Below the pieces are notes generated by a model that was not told the DNA's origin, made no database searches, and saw nothing but the letters and a program-made list of their open reading frames with translations. Positions 1-12,087 of a stretch of 64,000 nt of DNA are shown in pieces. The DNA is from Lingula anatina. Taxonomy: Eukaryota; Brachiopoda; Lingulata; Lingulida; Lingulidae. Position 1 is the first letter of the stretch; each line of letters starts with the position of its first letter. The translations under genes were made by a program, and so were the position numbers. The DNA is taken from NCBI RefSeq assembly GCF_001039355.2, contig NW_019775542.1, positions 198,350 to 262,349 on the forward strand, in the 5' to 3' direction.

Positions 1-2464
1 TGAAAGGATTTCGGGATTAGATGTTGTGTCTGGGGATTTTTTGCTTTTTATCTCTCTTCAAATTTTATCTGAACGATTGCTCAGGACGCTCATTTCTTGT
101 GCAAATTGAGTCATTTGACTTCGGCAATTTTTCGCCAAACACATTAGCGTTCTTTGGACGCAATTTGTCTAAATAATAATGCTTTAATTTCATTCACATC
201 TGGAAAACAATTCTGCTGCACAATTCGTTTTCTCGATACAAGACATTTAACTCGGCTGTGTACACATTTGTGGCTAGTATTTTTCTCCATCCACAGTTTA
301 CTTTGGGGCGCGATGGTGATGGCGATGGGCAGTTATTCCTGTCCTCGAAAGCTGTGTGAATAAACTATTGTAATATCTAGTTGCTATTTCAAGAACAATT
401 TTCAGAGTACTGAACTTTTAACTATGATTTTTTCTTGAGTGTTAACAGTTATGTCTAGAAAAATATACATTCTGAATTAACTGGTCTTATTTGATTTTTT
501 TCAAGATAATATGTTAATTTTTTGTGGCTAATATCCTGTACACGTAGGCCTACTTTGTTGTAGTAACATAAATATCAATTATGTTGATTGTTTGTAAACT
601 TTGTAGTGATTGCTCATAAACTTTTTGGTGATTGTTGTTTTGTGATTTGGTCTACTCATGCTAGTAATGAATTTACAGGCGTTTGTACCACTTCTATTAT
701 AGTTTATTCAAAAACATAGAATGCTATTTTTAGTATTTAATATTTTAAAATATTATGTTCGATAGTGATATTTTAGATGTTTAGGAAGTCACCTAAAATG
801 AGGTCAAATCCCTATACCTGAAAAAAATGTGGCCAAATACGTATTTGCCCTAGCTTACTTATGAATATGCGTGCTCTATGCTGTTACGGTCAATGGAATT
901 TACAAACGTGAAGGTAATTCTGAGAAGAAAAAAAAATGAATGACGCAATGTTTTCCAGACATTTTGTCAAGCGTGGATCGACCTGGATTACGGACACCAA
1001 CAGTCAAGGTTTGTTTCACTCGACAGCAGCGTATCGCCTTCTCAGGAGGGTGCAGTCGTCCCTTATTAGATTAGTGGGTAAAGTGCCCTGATTATTTCAT
1101 ATATTGCTGAGTTCACGTCAAATTGAGTTAAGGTTTTTATACTTCATTCATTCATTTATTTTTGATATTACCTTATTTCTTAAACTTACTCGCTTGAAGA
1201 TCATTCACTCGTGCGAGGCATAGCATTTACCGTGAATCGTTTTCTTTTCTCATCACTGTTCATACATGTATTATGACAACGTGAACGTGACTTTTATCAC
1301 CTTGGCTATTTTATAGGGAACGTAAGATGCGCTCCCTTTCCTATTTCTTTCCATTTATATCCATGTACATATATCATTGCCCATCATTGTTTTCTTACAT
1401 ATAAGGAAAAGGCATAAAAACAAGATGTAACAGATGTTCTTATAATTAGTACCTGGGCAGGATAAAGTTGCATCAAATATCAATTATGGTAATGGTGCGT
1501 AGCCACTTTCGTATACATACAAGAATAAAAAAAATCAACGTTTATGACAAGCAAACCGAGGCCAACTTGCGCATTAGTAATAGTTGTGGACTTCTGACCA
1601 CACGTTGTTTTAACATTGCTGTCACTTCGCCAACTCCCCTTGAGACCAAGGTTGACCGAAGGGTCACCCGTGTTATGGCAACGGAGACGCGCATGATTCG
1701 TTTCACATGGTAACTGATCACAGAATCGAATACAAGATGGGATCGGGTTGCGATTTATGCCTTGTTGTTTGCACTTAGGACTCGTTATGTAACTGAACAC
1801 AAGCGTAAAACTCTTCCGTCTCCCCGAAAAAAGCATGTTATCGCTTTAAGAAGTGGTTTTTAAAGTGAAAATCCGTCGTGGGACTTTCTAGGGGGTAAAG
1901 TGGGGACATTATTGATGGGTTAGGGTTTCTTTGGTATACTGCTTGTTGTTCCACGAAAAACTCTTGTATTTAGGGCGGGATAATTAACGCTTTCCCTCAC
2001 ATCTTATATATTATTTTTTTGAAGTAAAATAAAGATGACAAATGCACATACAAAATATTTGTAAGATATCTTAGATATAATCACTTACACCTCTACATAT
2101 CATTTATACGTTTAAAATGTTCGAAAATGGCAAAAAGAAAAACAAATTGAAACGATAATTGATTCCTTTATCCATTTTTGCATAATTTCAAAGTAACCAC
2201 TAACCCAGTGCCTCTAACTATATGTTTTGGAAGGAAGGGAAGGGTTGCCATTAAAGAAAAACCTCCTCCCTCCTCCCCCCCCCCCAAAAAAAAAAAAAAA
2301 AAAAAACAGGGGGGGGTTGTCCCCCCCCCCCCCCCAAACGCCCTTGCAGCCCACGGCCCTGAAAACAGGTCACACTTAATGTAACAGATAGGGAAAGCAA
2401 ACCCGAAAACGCCAGCTACTAAAATCGTTGCACAGCTTAATAACGACATCTTTTTTTTATACAG
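1..2464. other. Upstream flank without a recognisable gene
   Basis: No coding exon can be supported here on either strand. The signal-peptide exon of the membrane protein that begins at 2465 must end in splice phase 1 (one base of a split codon), but I could not pick out a convincing one, so it may lie here unseen or left of the window. Short ORFs present (for example around 1480-1836) show no family resemblance or splice logic. The stretch is AT-rich. At 1670-1714 there are two weak RFX X-box-like motifs, and a C/A/G homopolymer cluster sits just before the first exon. Confidence 0.6.
2266..2337. repeat. Homopolymer cluster (C)n(A)n(G)n(C)n
   Basis: A run of C is followed by more than 20 A, then a G run and a C run of about 15, all within some 70 bp. 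The C and G blocks could pair with each other. Homopolymer lengths here are likely to be imprecise in the assembly. It lies in the intron immediately upstream of the first visible exon of the IgGFc-like gene. Confidence 0.9.
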
Positions 2465-5323
2465 ATTTTCCTGACAACAAGGGCAAGAAATTTGTCGTCT
2501 TATTTCAAGACAACGATCCTTCTACCGAACCCGTGGAACTGTTCCTGACCACTACGGAAAAAGTGGTTGAGGCAAAAGTCAGCGCCCCACTTCTCGCAGA
2601 AAGAGGCTCCCGCCCTCACGTCGAACCAAAGACGGTACGTATACAGTAACTACCGATTGTTGATTTAACAGTTTGTAGTTATGAAGATTTAGACGCATTG
2701 ACCCCAAAGGAACTTCTTTACAGAATTCGGTGCAAAGTTTGTAACACATTTCCAGGTGTCAAATCTCTGGTATTTACCGACCATTATTCTGTCGAATTCC
2801 AAACTCCAAAATGGTTTAATGGTGACGATTGGTACATGTAAAAACATTTCATGTCTCTCTTTCTCTTGTTCATTCATTCTCTTATTATTTTATTATTTAC
2901 TCTCCGCCTCTCCGTGCAGATAGGGCGTTAGTAATGTCAAATTAAATTAATCATATTAAGAAACAAAATAATATCTATTTTCTCAGGTAAAGGTGACCAG
3001 AGGAGAGATCACTTCCGTGACACTGAACAATCGACTGCGCCTCAAGGGAACCAAGAAGGAAAACAAGGGCATTCTGATCGAGGCTACTGGTGAAGTTATC
3101 GTGTACGGAGCCAACAGAGGGTCGTTCAGCACAGACGCTTTCCTCTGTCTCCCAGTTGATATTTTAGGGACACAGTATTACGCGCCATCTTGGCCCAAGA
3201 AAGATCGATATATTGGGCCGCAAATAGGTAACGATCTGATGGCTGTTTTTTTAAATCAATACACATACAAAGTTACAAATTCCACAATGCGGCAATCCCT
3301 TTACATTTTCTATTATTTTTGTAAGCCTTGCATAAGTTTCAATGTTGACTAATAGACAAACTACCCGCCATGGCCCACAGGTTATTTCAGGTAAAACATA
3401 TGATTTTCTGGGCAGAAAAACTGGCTTTTATCATTTCATTGGATTTGTTTAATTGTATTTTTCATACTAGAACAGGCCAACGTACTAAGCTTACTAACAA
3501 CAGCAAGATAATGAGCTTATAAAATATACTGACGTTCAGTGGAATAAAAAAAAAACAAAACGTTTCCTTCATTCGGACACATTTCTAGTGAATTAATTTT
3601 TCAGGTGTGGTTGCCGTTGAAGACGGGACGCGTGTCACCTTTACCTTCCCCAATGATAACAGAAACATCAGCGTTTCATATGACGGTAGAACCTATGTTG
3701 ACGGTAGCACATTGCAGGTGTCATTGGACAAATACGAGACCTTCCACGTCCAAAACGAGGCCGATCTCACCGGCACGAAGATCATCTCCACCAAACCAAT
3801 TGCCGTCACGTCTGGAAACAAGCGAACCAAGGTTGGATTCCTGACAAGCTCGGATCATTTGGTGGAGATGATCCCCCCTGTCAGCACTTGGGGAAAGAAG
3901 TTTGTGACCGTGCCTATCGCTAAGAGGAAAGTCGGAGACATTTTCCGCATAATTGGTAAGTTTCAAAGGAAAGGAAAAGGTGCATGCATGTTTGAGTTCT
4001 AAAATAATGTAACACATTAACACCTTTTATATTATGATTGATATTTATATTCACTGATATACAAATATATATTAGCATCGTCAACGATATATACTGTATA
4101 TTGGTCCTTTTTCAGCGACATGCTTCATATTTAACAAATGGATGATTAACCATGGGGTTGTGATAATTTATATCATTTTAACATAGATGTTACTCATATT
4201 GGATGTGCGTGTGTATTCATATTTATGCATTTTGAATTTTGCAGCCAGCAAACAAAACACTGTCATTTCTGTCCGGGGCACCGTCAACACAACTGTCCAC
4301 AATTATACAGTCGACCAGGGCCAGTATCTAGATCTCGATGTAGCGTCTGATGAATTTTTGTACATCCACAGCAGCAACGCCATTTTGATCAATCAGCTCT
4401 GCAAGACTGGTAATAATTATTTATTTTATCACGCTCCGTTACGAATTTTAGGTACATTTTCTAAGTTTTATCTTCTGTATAAAATATTTGTCTTAACAGT
4501 TTACGAGAGAAAGAGTGAAAGAGAGAGAGAGTAATAAATTAACTGATGTTAATTTATTTTAGCTTACAGTGACAACACCGATCCTTTCATGATGTACCTA
4601 CCGCCAGTGGAACAGTTCTCCGGAGCCTATACATTTGCCACCGTGAAAAGCTCCTACATATCATACAAAAACTTCGTCAACATTGTCATCAAAACTACAG
4701 AAATAAAAGGCCTTGTTCTTGACGGTTCTCCTATCAAGAAGGACGCGTTTGTCGGTAACTGGACTGTTATCGCCGGAACAGAGTACTCTGGAAACACCAT
4801 TGCAGTCAGCCGTGGCACCCACAGCCTTTACCACGAGTCCCCAATAGTGTCGTTCGCCGCTTTCTTGTACGGGATGACAAACCAAGAGTCCTACGGCTAT
4901 CCAGCCGGCACCCGTCTGGCTTCCATTGGGGACAGTTGTATAAAGAGCAAAAGCCCCGACTACGCTGACGGTAAGGACAATGATTGCGACGGGCGGATCG
5001 ACGAAGAAATTCCAAACGGTGTTGATGACGATGGCGATGGGATTATAGACGAAGATCTTGCCTATGGTTCGGGGGAAAAGTGGGTACCCGGAAATAATGA
5101 CAACACAGATTTTGACATCAAATTCGCTGCACGGAAGCAAGAGGAGGAGCGAAAGACTGTGACCATTGCGCTAGGTACCAGTATTCCCGCCGTGGCGCTA
5201 ATCGCCCTTGGTATTCTTCTCTACCTGTTGTACAGAAAGAAGAGAGGGAATAATCAACAGCAAGCCTTGGTGCCGGAGTCAGGAGGTCCTCCCGGGAATC
5301 CCCCTGCTGCTGAAGCCTGGTAA
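2465..5323 (+). CDS. IgGFc-binding-protein-like (IgGFc_N) type I membrane protein, 5' end missing
   Basis: Five exons read in one frame: 2465-2634, 2987-3227, 3605-3955, 4245-4409 and 4563-5323, with GT/AG borders. Junction phases are 0,1,1,1, and the first exon needs one base from an upstream exon. The visible part is 562 aa. The N-terminal ~450 residues resemble the IgGFc_N domain of FCGBP-type proteins: it opens with a GKKFVVLFQDN strand and continues with LFLTTTE and the FLCLPVD and YYAPSW motifs. Next come two acidic loops, DNDCDGRIDEE and DDDGDGIIDEDL, which look like calcium-binding DxDxDG loops. A single hydrophobic segment (nt about 5158-5232) is followed by a basic stop-transfer stretch and a short Pro/Gly-rich tail. 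Known for the family: secreted or surface proteins, often in mucus or immunity-related tissues. The ligand is unknown. The signal peptide was not found, so the true start is uncertain. Confidence 0.85.
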
Positions 5324-5493
5324 ATCAGAGGACGAGTGAACTCAATAGAACAAAAGACGTAACAACCTTCTAAGTTTTTTTACAGTTAACGAAAACATTC
5401 AAATTTATCAAAGCCGCTTTTTTGAAACTGACCAGACTGATTTTCTATGATGTCGATTTAGTATGAATTTACATTCCATCCAAAGGCGGTTCA

Positions 5494-5499
5494 AATAAA
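5494..5499 (+). terminator. Candidate poly(A) signal of the IgGFc-like gene
   Basis: AATAAA lies about 170 bp after the stop codon at 5321-5323. It is the first canonical hexamer downstream and would give a short 3' UTR. Not verified by transcripts. Confidence 0.5.
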
Positions 5500-8400
5500 C
5501 ATATGACCAATTATTTATGCGACAATCGGAATACTGCGGGTGAGGTTATGTATTCATTAGTATTTTGTCTATCACAGTAAATTCTTAAACACCGATTTGA
5601 ATGTATTTATGAAACATTTCAGACAGAGAGCTTGAGTACCTATATCAGAATAACTAAGAAAGCTTATTTTTTTAAAATTTTCGTCAGGATATCAACAAAA
5701 AACAAATAACCAAATGGGAAAAAATCAAATACCTGCTTCCAGATTAATTATAATGTATATAGCGAATTAGCGTTATCAATATTATAAACGTTTTTTATTT
5801 AAGAGCTCCTTCATTGGTTGCACAAACACAAAATGTGTCTAAACTCGAGGTGAGGTACCTTTTTGTGATCTCTAGTAAAGAGTACTATTTTAGATAGAAA
5901 ATATTTAAAAATTGTAGAAATTGTGACAGCAAACTTACATTTAATAGATTAAGCACTAACAGAATATTAGAGATGACATTTATTGTTTCACGTATTATAG
6001 TATAGCAGTATTTAGGTTTTAAAATTGTAAAGTGGCATTGCAAAAGTCAGGTTGGTCAAATGGGCAACGCATCGTGATATGCGTATAGAAAACGAGCGGG
6101 AGAACCCAAATAGACTTATTAGAAAACAGTAAATAGACCGACCGCGTCAGTATCTACGTATAAAGCAGTTGGAGTTATGTCAGACGTAACTTTAATATGT
6201 AATTGGGCGAAAATATACGCATTCCCCACGGGGTGACAGAAATGACAGGCAGCGACTGTTATCTAAGGTTATTAAGGCCCGGAAATTCCATGGTGCCCTA
6301 TGACATTTCTTACTTTTGATTTACAAGCTAAAAGTTAAGGAACGACGGGCAATTTAGCAAATGCATTTTTAAGGTAAAGGTATAGATGGAATTATAATAA
6401 CTTGTATATAAATGGATCCAGATCTCGGTAGTAGACGGATGATCAGTGTGGCACTTAAATTAAGAGTCGATTCTTTCGACCAACAGACTTTTTAAAGTAT
6501 TTTTATATCAAACACCGAAAATACATTTAGACCATACGTGACACATTTACACGGAAAATTCTGTATAATTTTTTCACCAAGCAGCAGTTATCGTTGATTT
6601 CAATAGCTTGTAAATGTAGGTATAGTATTAGATCGTTTGTTGCTCTCGTAATTAAAATTGAACTCAACGAAAAGAAAACAAGAAGTATTGATTATGGGAC
6701 CATTTATTGTTAAATGAATTTGACTTCATCGATATTTATATGTGCCACTGTATTTTCATAAATACTTCACTTGATAATTGAACATCCTCTTTTAGCTGAT
6801 ATTAATTAATACGAGTTTTTAATTGGTCAAATTTTGTTTTGATATGAAAATGATAATCATATATTTCAATGCTGTACATACTAGTAGTTCAATTTAACCA
6901 ACTTTGCTTGTTTGTTTAAATGTTTAATTTTGATCTCATTTTCTGATATTAGTTTTTGAGTGTTTGATATAACTTCAATATTTTGTTGTATTAAGGAGCA
7001 ACTTTTTCTCTTTTCGTGCTATTTTCATAATCAAACTTACAGGTCGTCCTCGTCAAACTTTTTTCAATTTAGACCTCATAAACCACACAAGAATCTCATG
7101 TTAAAATTTAACTTTTGGTAAAAACATCTATACAAATTGTGGTTGGCAATTATAACTAAAAGGAGTAAGCGTTGCTTCCTCAATGCAACAGTGTATATTA
7201 TATCACATTTTGTGCACACATTTTAGCTATGTAAACTGCACCTGTTTTAAATTGTTTTCTAGTCTTTCTTTTAATATTTCCACCTGCACTTAATACGATA
7301 ATAGATTTCAGTAGTACTAGGAAGTAGTACTATTGCTTTATGATATGATACATATGCAGATTAAAAAAATAAATACCGAAGTAGGTCTAGTATTTAGCTA
7401 CGATTGTTGCATTATATTTCAAATGATTCCTAGTGGATTTGAAACAACCCGTTTCTATAACTTAACATAGTTCAGAATGCGCGGAATACGAAGTCGGATA
7501 AAACTTAAAGTTAATAAATTTAATCAATTCTCTTGCAAAATATCAAGAAAGTGGAATAATAACACATTAAAAGGCTCACTAGATGTCACAATTTAGCACC
7601 TGTGCCGTATTTTATGTGCACATTTGGGACGAAGAAAGCCAAGATATGTAGTTACTCCGTGGAGATTTTATTTTTAGTGTAATTGTTGTCTTTGCAAACG
7701 ATGAAAAACAAAATATAAAGACTCAACTACCACTCAAGGTAATTTCGTTCAACCCCCATACTTCAGACGAAGCTGAAAACTTACATGAAGCACCCAATGT
7801 TTTTGGTACAAAAGAACTTAACTCAGGGTTTTAACCCTATCAACAACTAAAGAAAGAAGTGGGATGTTTTGAAATATGACGCGTCCATTGGTGGTGTTTT
7901 AAGACATGATTATATCGAGCTTCTCATATATATATGTTTGTACTAGAGGTATAATTTGAAATATATAAAATTCATGTCCATTCTTTTTGGACAACTTTTT
8001 AAAAATGTTTACAAAAGATGGTGCAATATTGCTGAATTCCAAATCGTCAATTCGCACTTTTTGTTTAGCCTAGTGACGCAAGAAAAATGTCTTTAACATG
8101 TAAATGAACTCCAGGTGGTATTATTTTCACGGGAAAGTCTGTTTGTTTTTTGGTTTCCATGGTAATGCAGACGATAAAGAAACCGTTACCGAGGAGAACG
8201 TTCAAATAGCTCTTAGTGAGCCGTAAACTAAGAATTCTGTCGTCAATTTTTCAATTTCAGGGTGTGCCCTCTTGCCTTGTGTCAAATGCAATTTAATCTA
8301 TTATTATGGCTTTCTCAACCAAGCACATTCATGGGCACATTTACTGGATGCAAAAAAAATTTACGCGAAATCTAGTTAAACTTACCTATGTAAAATCACT

Positions 8401-8513
8401 TTCTTTTAAACTTATCCTTATGAGAGAAATATTTTACAGCACGCTGACGCATGGGGGTCAGTTTTCAATATCTCTGACCACGGTGTTAATAGAATCTACG
8501 CATGGGAACCCAG

Positions 8514-8791
8514 TCTTAGACCCCATTCCGATACCTCGATCGATCTAGCGGGATCGGTCCATCTCCGAGGGGATTCTCGCTAAATTGCACTCAGATTAAG
8601 TGGCTTAGATATCTGGAGCGCCTACTGAACCTGCTAAACGATAGTTATTTACCCCCTAAGTTGAAGTCTAACAGCTTCAGTAGGCGTGCCAGACATCTAC
8701 GCCGCTTTAGTTGAGTGCAATTTAGCGAGAATCTCCTCGGGGATGAACCGATCCTGCTAGATCGATCGAGGTATGAGAATGGGGTCCTAGA
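8514..8791. mobile_element. Palindromic (foldback) MITE, copy 1
   Basis: The two halves are near-perfect reverse complements. The outer arms carry ccccatt.c.atacctcgatcg, then cgaggggattctcgctaaat, then GTAGGCG-type sequence close to the centre. The unpaired centre includes 'gttatttaccccctaa' and 'cagcttcagtaggcg'. That core recurs in the copies near 15.9 and 45.4 kb, and more weakly near 17.2 kb. No transposase is encoded, so it would be a non-autonomous element moved in trans. ORFs called inside it are artefacts of the palindrome. Target-site duplication is not clear for this copy. Confidence 0.85.
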
Positions 8792-9358
8792 TTTTACTGA
8801 GCAGAAACAGTACCTCGAAGGTAGACTCGCCACAGCCGGGAGAAAAGGTCCAACATGTGCCGCGCCTTGGGTCATTTCTGTTAATGAGAAAGTGATAAAT
8901 TGCCGAGTCTTGAATAGCTTAAAGTCATACCATAATTGTTAGACTTTATATGCTTTTTGAAAGAAACTTTTGAATTTTCCTGCTAATTTTAACACCTTTC
9001 ACTCCATGACCAAGGTGAACCACACCCAAAACCGTTGGCAGTGACTATCTATAAACCGGTTTTTGAGTTTCTAACGCTTGGAGCTGTGGACCAGTGAATT
9101 ACACTCATAATGGAAGAAATAAATAAGGGATAAGATCTCGAAAAAGAGTTTATGGATCTTAATTTTTCAGTGGATTTGAAAGGGCATATTTTGGTGATTA
9201 AGTGAAAATTTCTTCATTTATTATTATTTTTTTAGGAAAATCAATATTTGCTGCAGGTCCTTATACCTATAATTTTAAGTCTAATGCGTGTTGCATGCCT
9301 TGAGCGCAGAAATGTGTCCCGAGGAAGATTACTTACGTAAATTGTGTTGCCCCTACCT

Positions 9359-9886
9359 GTCACATGTGACCGACCCCAAGGCCAAGTGGTCCAAAGAAAA
9401 GAAATAGCAAAGGAAAAGGACCCCCCCTCCCCACACACACACACATACTCACTAAAGATTTCTTGTTTGAGCGTCAAAATGCAAAAATAATTTTTCATAG
9501 CGATGCTAACAACTTTATTTATTCAAGATAGTTTGTCGACTTTGTCTACTGGGTATTTGCACTGATTATAGCCTAACACCAACTATTACACGTGCAAGGA
9601 AGATCTGATCTTATTCAAGAAGGCTGGTCCTCCTAAGTCGTTTTTAATTATATAGACAGATATGCATGTAGATTTATTATTGCGATTATAAAAACGAAAC
9701 GGCTAAACAATTTAGCGTCCATCACTTTGACATGGTTTGACTTTGACCATTAAAGTGGACAAAGAGCATACCCTGTTAGCCAGCAGCAAAACGTGGTATA
9801 ATTATGCATGCGTCAGGTCAATGTGAAATTAATGATGTGTAACGACAGGGACCAAACACTCGTCACCTGACATTCACACGTGCAAA
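9359..9886 (+). promoter_or_regulatory. E-box-rich putative promoter of the Rab32/38-like gene
   Basis: Four E-box-type motifs lie within 530 bp of the start codon: palindromic gtcacatgtgac (9359-9370), CACGTG at 9589-9594 and again at 9877-9882, and gtcacctgac (9862-9871). The two CACGTG sites share the longer context acacgtgcaa. A YY1-like caaaatggcg overlaps the start codon. In vertebrates RAB32 and RAB38 are targets of MITF/TFE factors, which bind such sites. That this applies here is inference. Confidence 0.4.
9421..9445. repeat. C-run plus (CA)n microsatellite
   Basis: A run of C followed by about seven CA dinucleotides, in the intergenic DNA upstream of the Rab gene. Confidence 0.8.
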
Positions 9887-12035
9887 ATGGCGCCTTCCAG
9901 CACGGTGTCAACTTTGCCAGAGCCTCGACAATTTCAGTTCAAAATTTTGGTGACCGGCGACGTGGGAGTCGGTGAGTGAAATATGACTGGGTAGAAGTTT
10001 ACCTTTATGAGGGGAAGATAGTGGGGTAGTACATTCATGCTTAACGGGCGCAAAACAACTCTGTTTGTTTTTACGTAACATTCACTGAATGCAACATACC
10101 GGTAGTAAAGCTTACAAGTTCTTACATATAACGAAAATCAAATGCGTGTGAAAATGACGAAGTCAAGCTAGGTGCCTTGATGGGCGTTATACTTTAGAGT
10201 GAGAATCAAATGTTTGATGTATCCCAACATTTATTTCACTTTTACTTGCTGTGTAATTTCAAATGCACTTATTACGTATTTTCACTTAAATGGATATGCA
10301 CCTGTACGTTACGTTAAGCACGGGGAGTCTACCTGTTGCTTAATGCGTGCGCTTTAAAGAAAAAGGTAAACACTGCACATTGTTATTGACCTAGGTCGAC
10401 GCTTGAAGTTGTTTTGGCCTTCCAGGGCATGTTGTGTAAAGATAGCAGTGGCATGTCAAAGAATTGCTGCACGTATAAAATAGCTATATGTTTGGACTGT
10501 TTTTATATGATGACAAAGATTATTCATATCCTGAAAACAACTTTTCTCTGTTATATTAGGGCTTTGATATAAACTATTTGAGTAAAGTAGTGTGCATACT
10601 GGTATGTTCTTCATTATCATCATATTGCGAAAATAATAAAGTCATTATTGTTGTTAGTATTAAGTAATGATCTCTTGGTCTCTTTGTTAAAACTTATGAT
10701 TTTTATACATTGATCTGTATATTATTTTATATGCTACCTATAAATTGTGAAATCTCATTGCATGCGATTTTGCCATTTTTGTCTTGTTTTGAATATTTAG
10801 GCAAAACCTCAATAGTCAAGCGGTATATGGATGGTAAGCAAAATAATTTATCATAATTTATGAAATTAATTTTTTTTAACTCTTTGTATGGTATCTATAT
10901 GAAAGATTCACATCAGGCAATTTGAAACAATTTTAGTCCTGCAGGGGAGCAACCAAAGATTTTCTGAAATGGAAAGGGTTGGAGAGAGAAACATAAGGAC
11001 ATATACTTCAGAAAAAAATAATAAAGAAGCAGATTGTGAACACACATGTATATGTCTTTTGTTTTTATATTCATTTTTTTTTGGGGGGGGGGTATGATCC
11101 TTACCTTTTAGTCTACCACTGTTCTTTATCTGATTTCATACCCTATTTAATGTGATCCACCTATGGTGATTATAGTTTTAGGTTTATTCATATCAAATAA
11201 TCTTTAATGCATACTTTAAGATGATTATAATACTTTCAACATATAATAATTTTTTTTGCTGCTTTATGTTTTTACGGTGCCATATCTTTTTCAGACCGCT
11301 ATTATTTTGCATAAATCAATTTGTACTAAATTTTACATACATAAAAGTACATGTATATAATATCAGCTAAATAAAAAAGTACCAGTTAACACTGAATCAT
11401 GTTTTTACAATATAAATATGCAATACATGTATGTGCGGACTATAAATCTTAGGTCACAATGCAATTGTAAAATATAATTTCCATAATTATACTTTCAAAT
11501 TATGTGGTTGTTTTTTTATTGTATTTCCTGGTAGGAGGCTTCAGCACAGATTACAGACTGACAATTGGAGTAGATTTTTCCCTGAAGAACATTGAGTGGA
11601 ATGAGTCAACAAATGTGAATCTGCAATTATGGTAAATAAACAACTTCTTTCTGTATCAACAATGCAGTTATTACTTATGGAAGAGAATTTTTGAGCAAAA
11701 AGGTAAATGATATTAAAATTCTAACTTCATAATTGGGCTTTAATTGCAATGTAAATAGGTAAAGGAGAAATGTCCAACATTTTTATTATCAGGTTGTAGA
11801 AAAATGTTTGGCCATTGGGAACCCCCTAAAATGCTTTTTTTTTTTGCCAAACCAGAACAAACTGCGAAATGTTGATTAATTTAATTGGTCACCTTTTCAT
11901 AGATATTTTTTCTTTAAGGGACATAGCAGGCCATGAACGTTTTGGCAACATGACAGCAGTGTATTACAGGCATGCGTAAGTAAACAAAAGTTGCATTTTA
12001 ACTGTAGACATTTTTCTCTTAGATTTTGTTAAAAA

Positions 12036-12087
<52 letters not shown>

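Larger units (their letters stand above)
5500..9886. other. Intergenic region, AT-rich, no gene seen
   Basis: About 4.4 kb between the IgGFc-like gene and the Rab gene. I find no exon with family resemblance on either strand. It contains one palindromic MITE (8514-8791), a short CA repeat and several E-boxes near the Rab start. Small ORFs at 8306-8548 and 9241-9498 look like chance. Confidence 0.6.

Noticed and set aside
1480-1836. Open frames on both strands at about 1.5-1.8 kb
   Set aside because: No family resemblance, no splice logic and overlapping frames on both strands; likely chance.
2168-2449. Pro/Phe/Gly-rich frames across the C/A/G runs
   Set aside because: They are translations of homopolymers, not proteins.
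8645-8942. Two opposing ORFs at the 8.6 kb element
   Set aside because: They arise from the palindromic MITE, which reads similarly on both strands.
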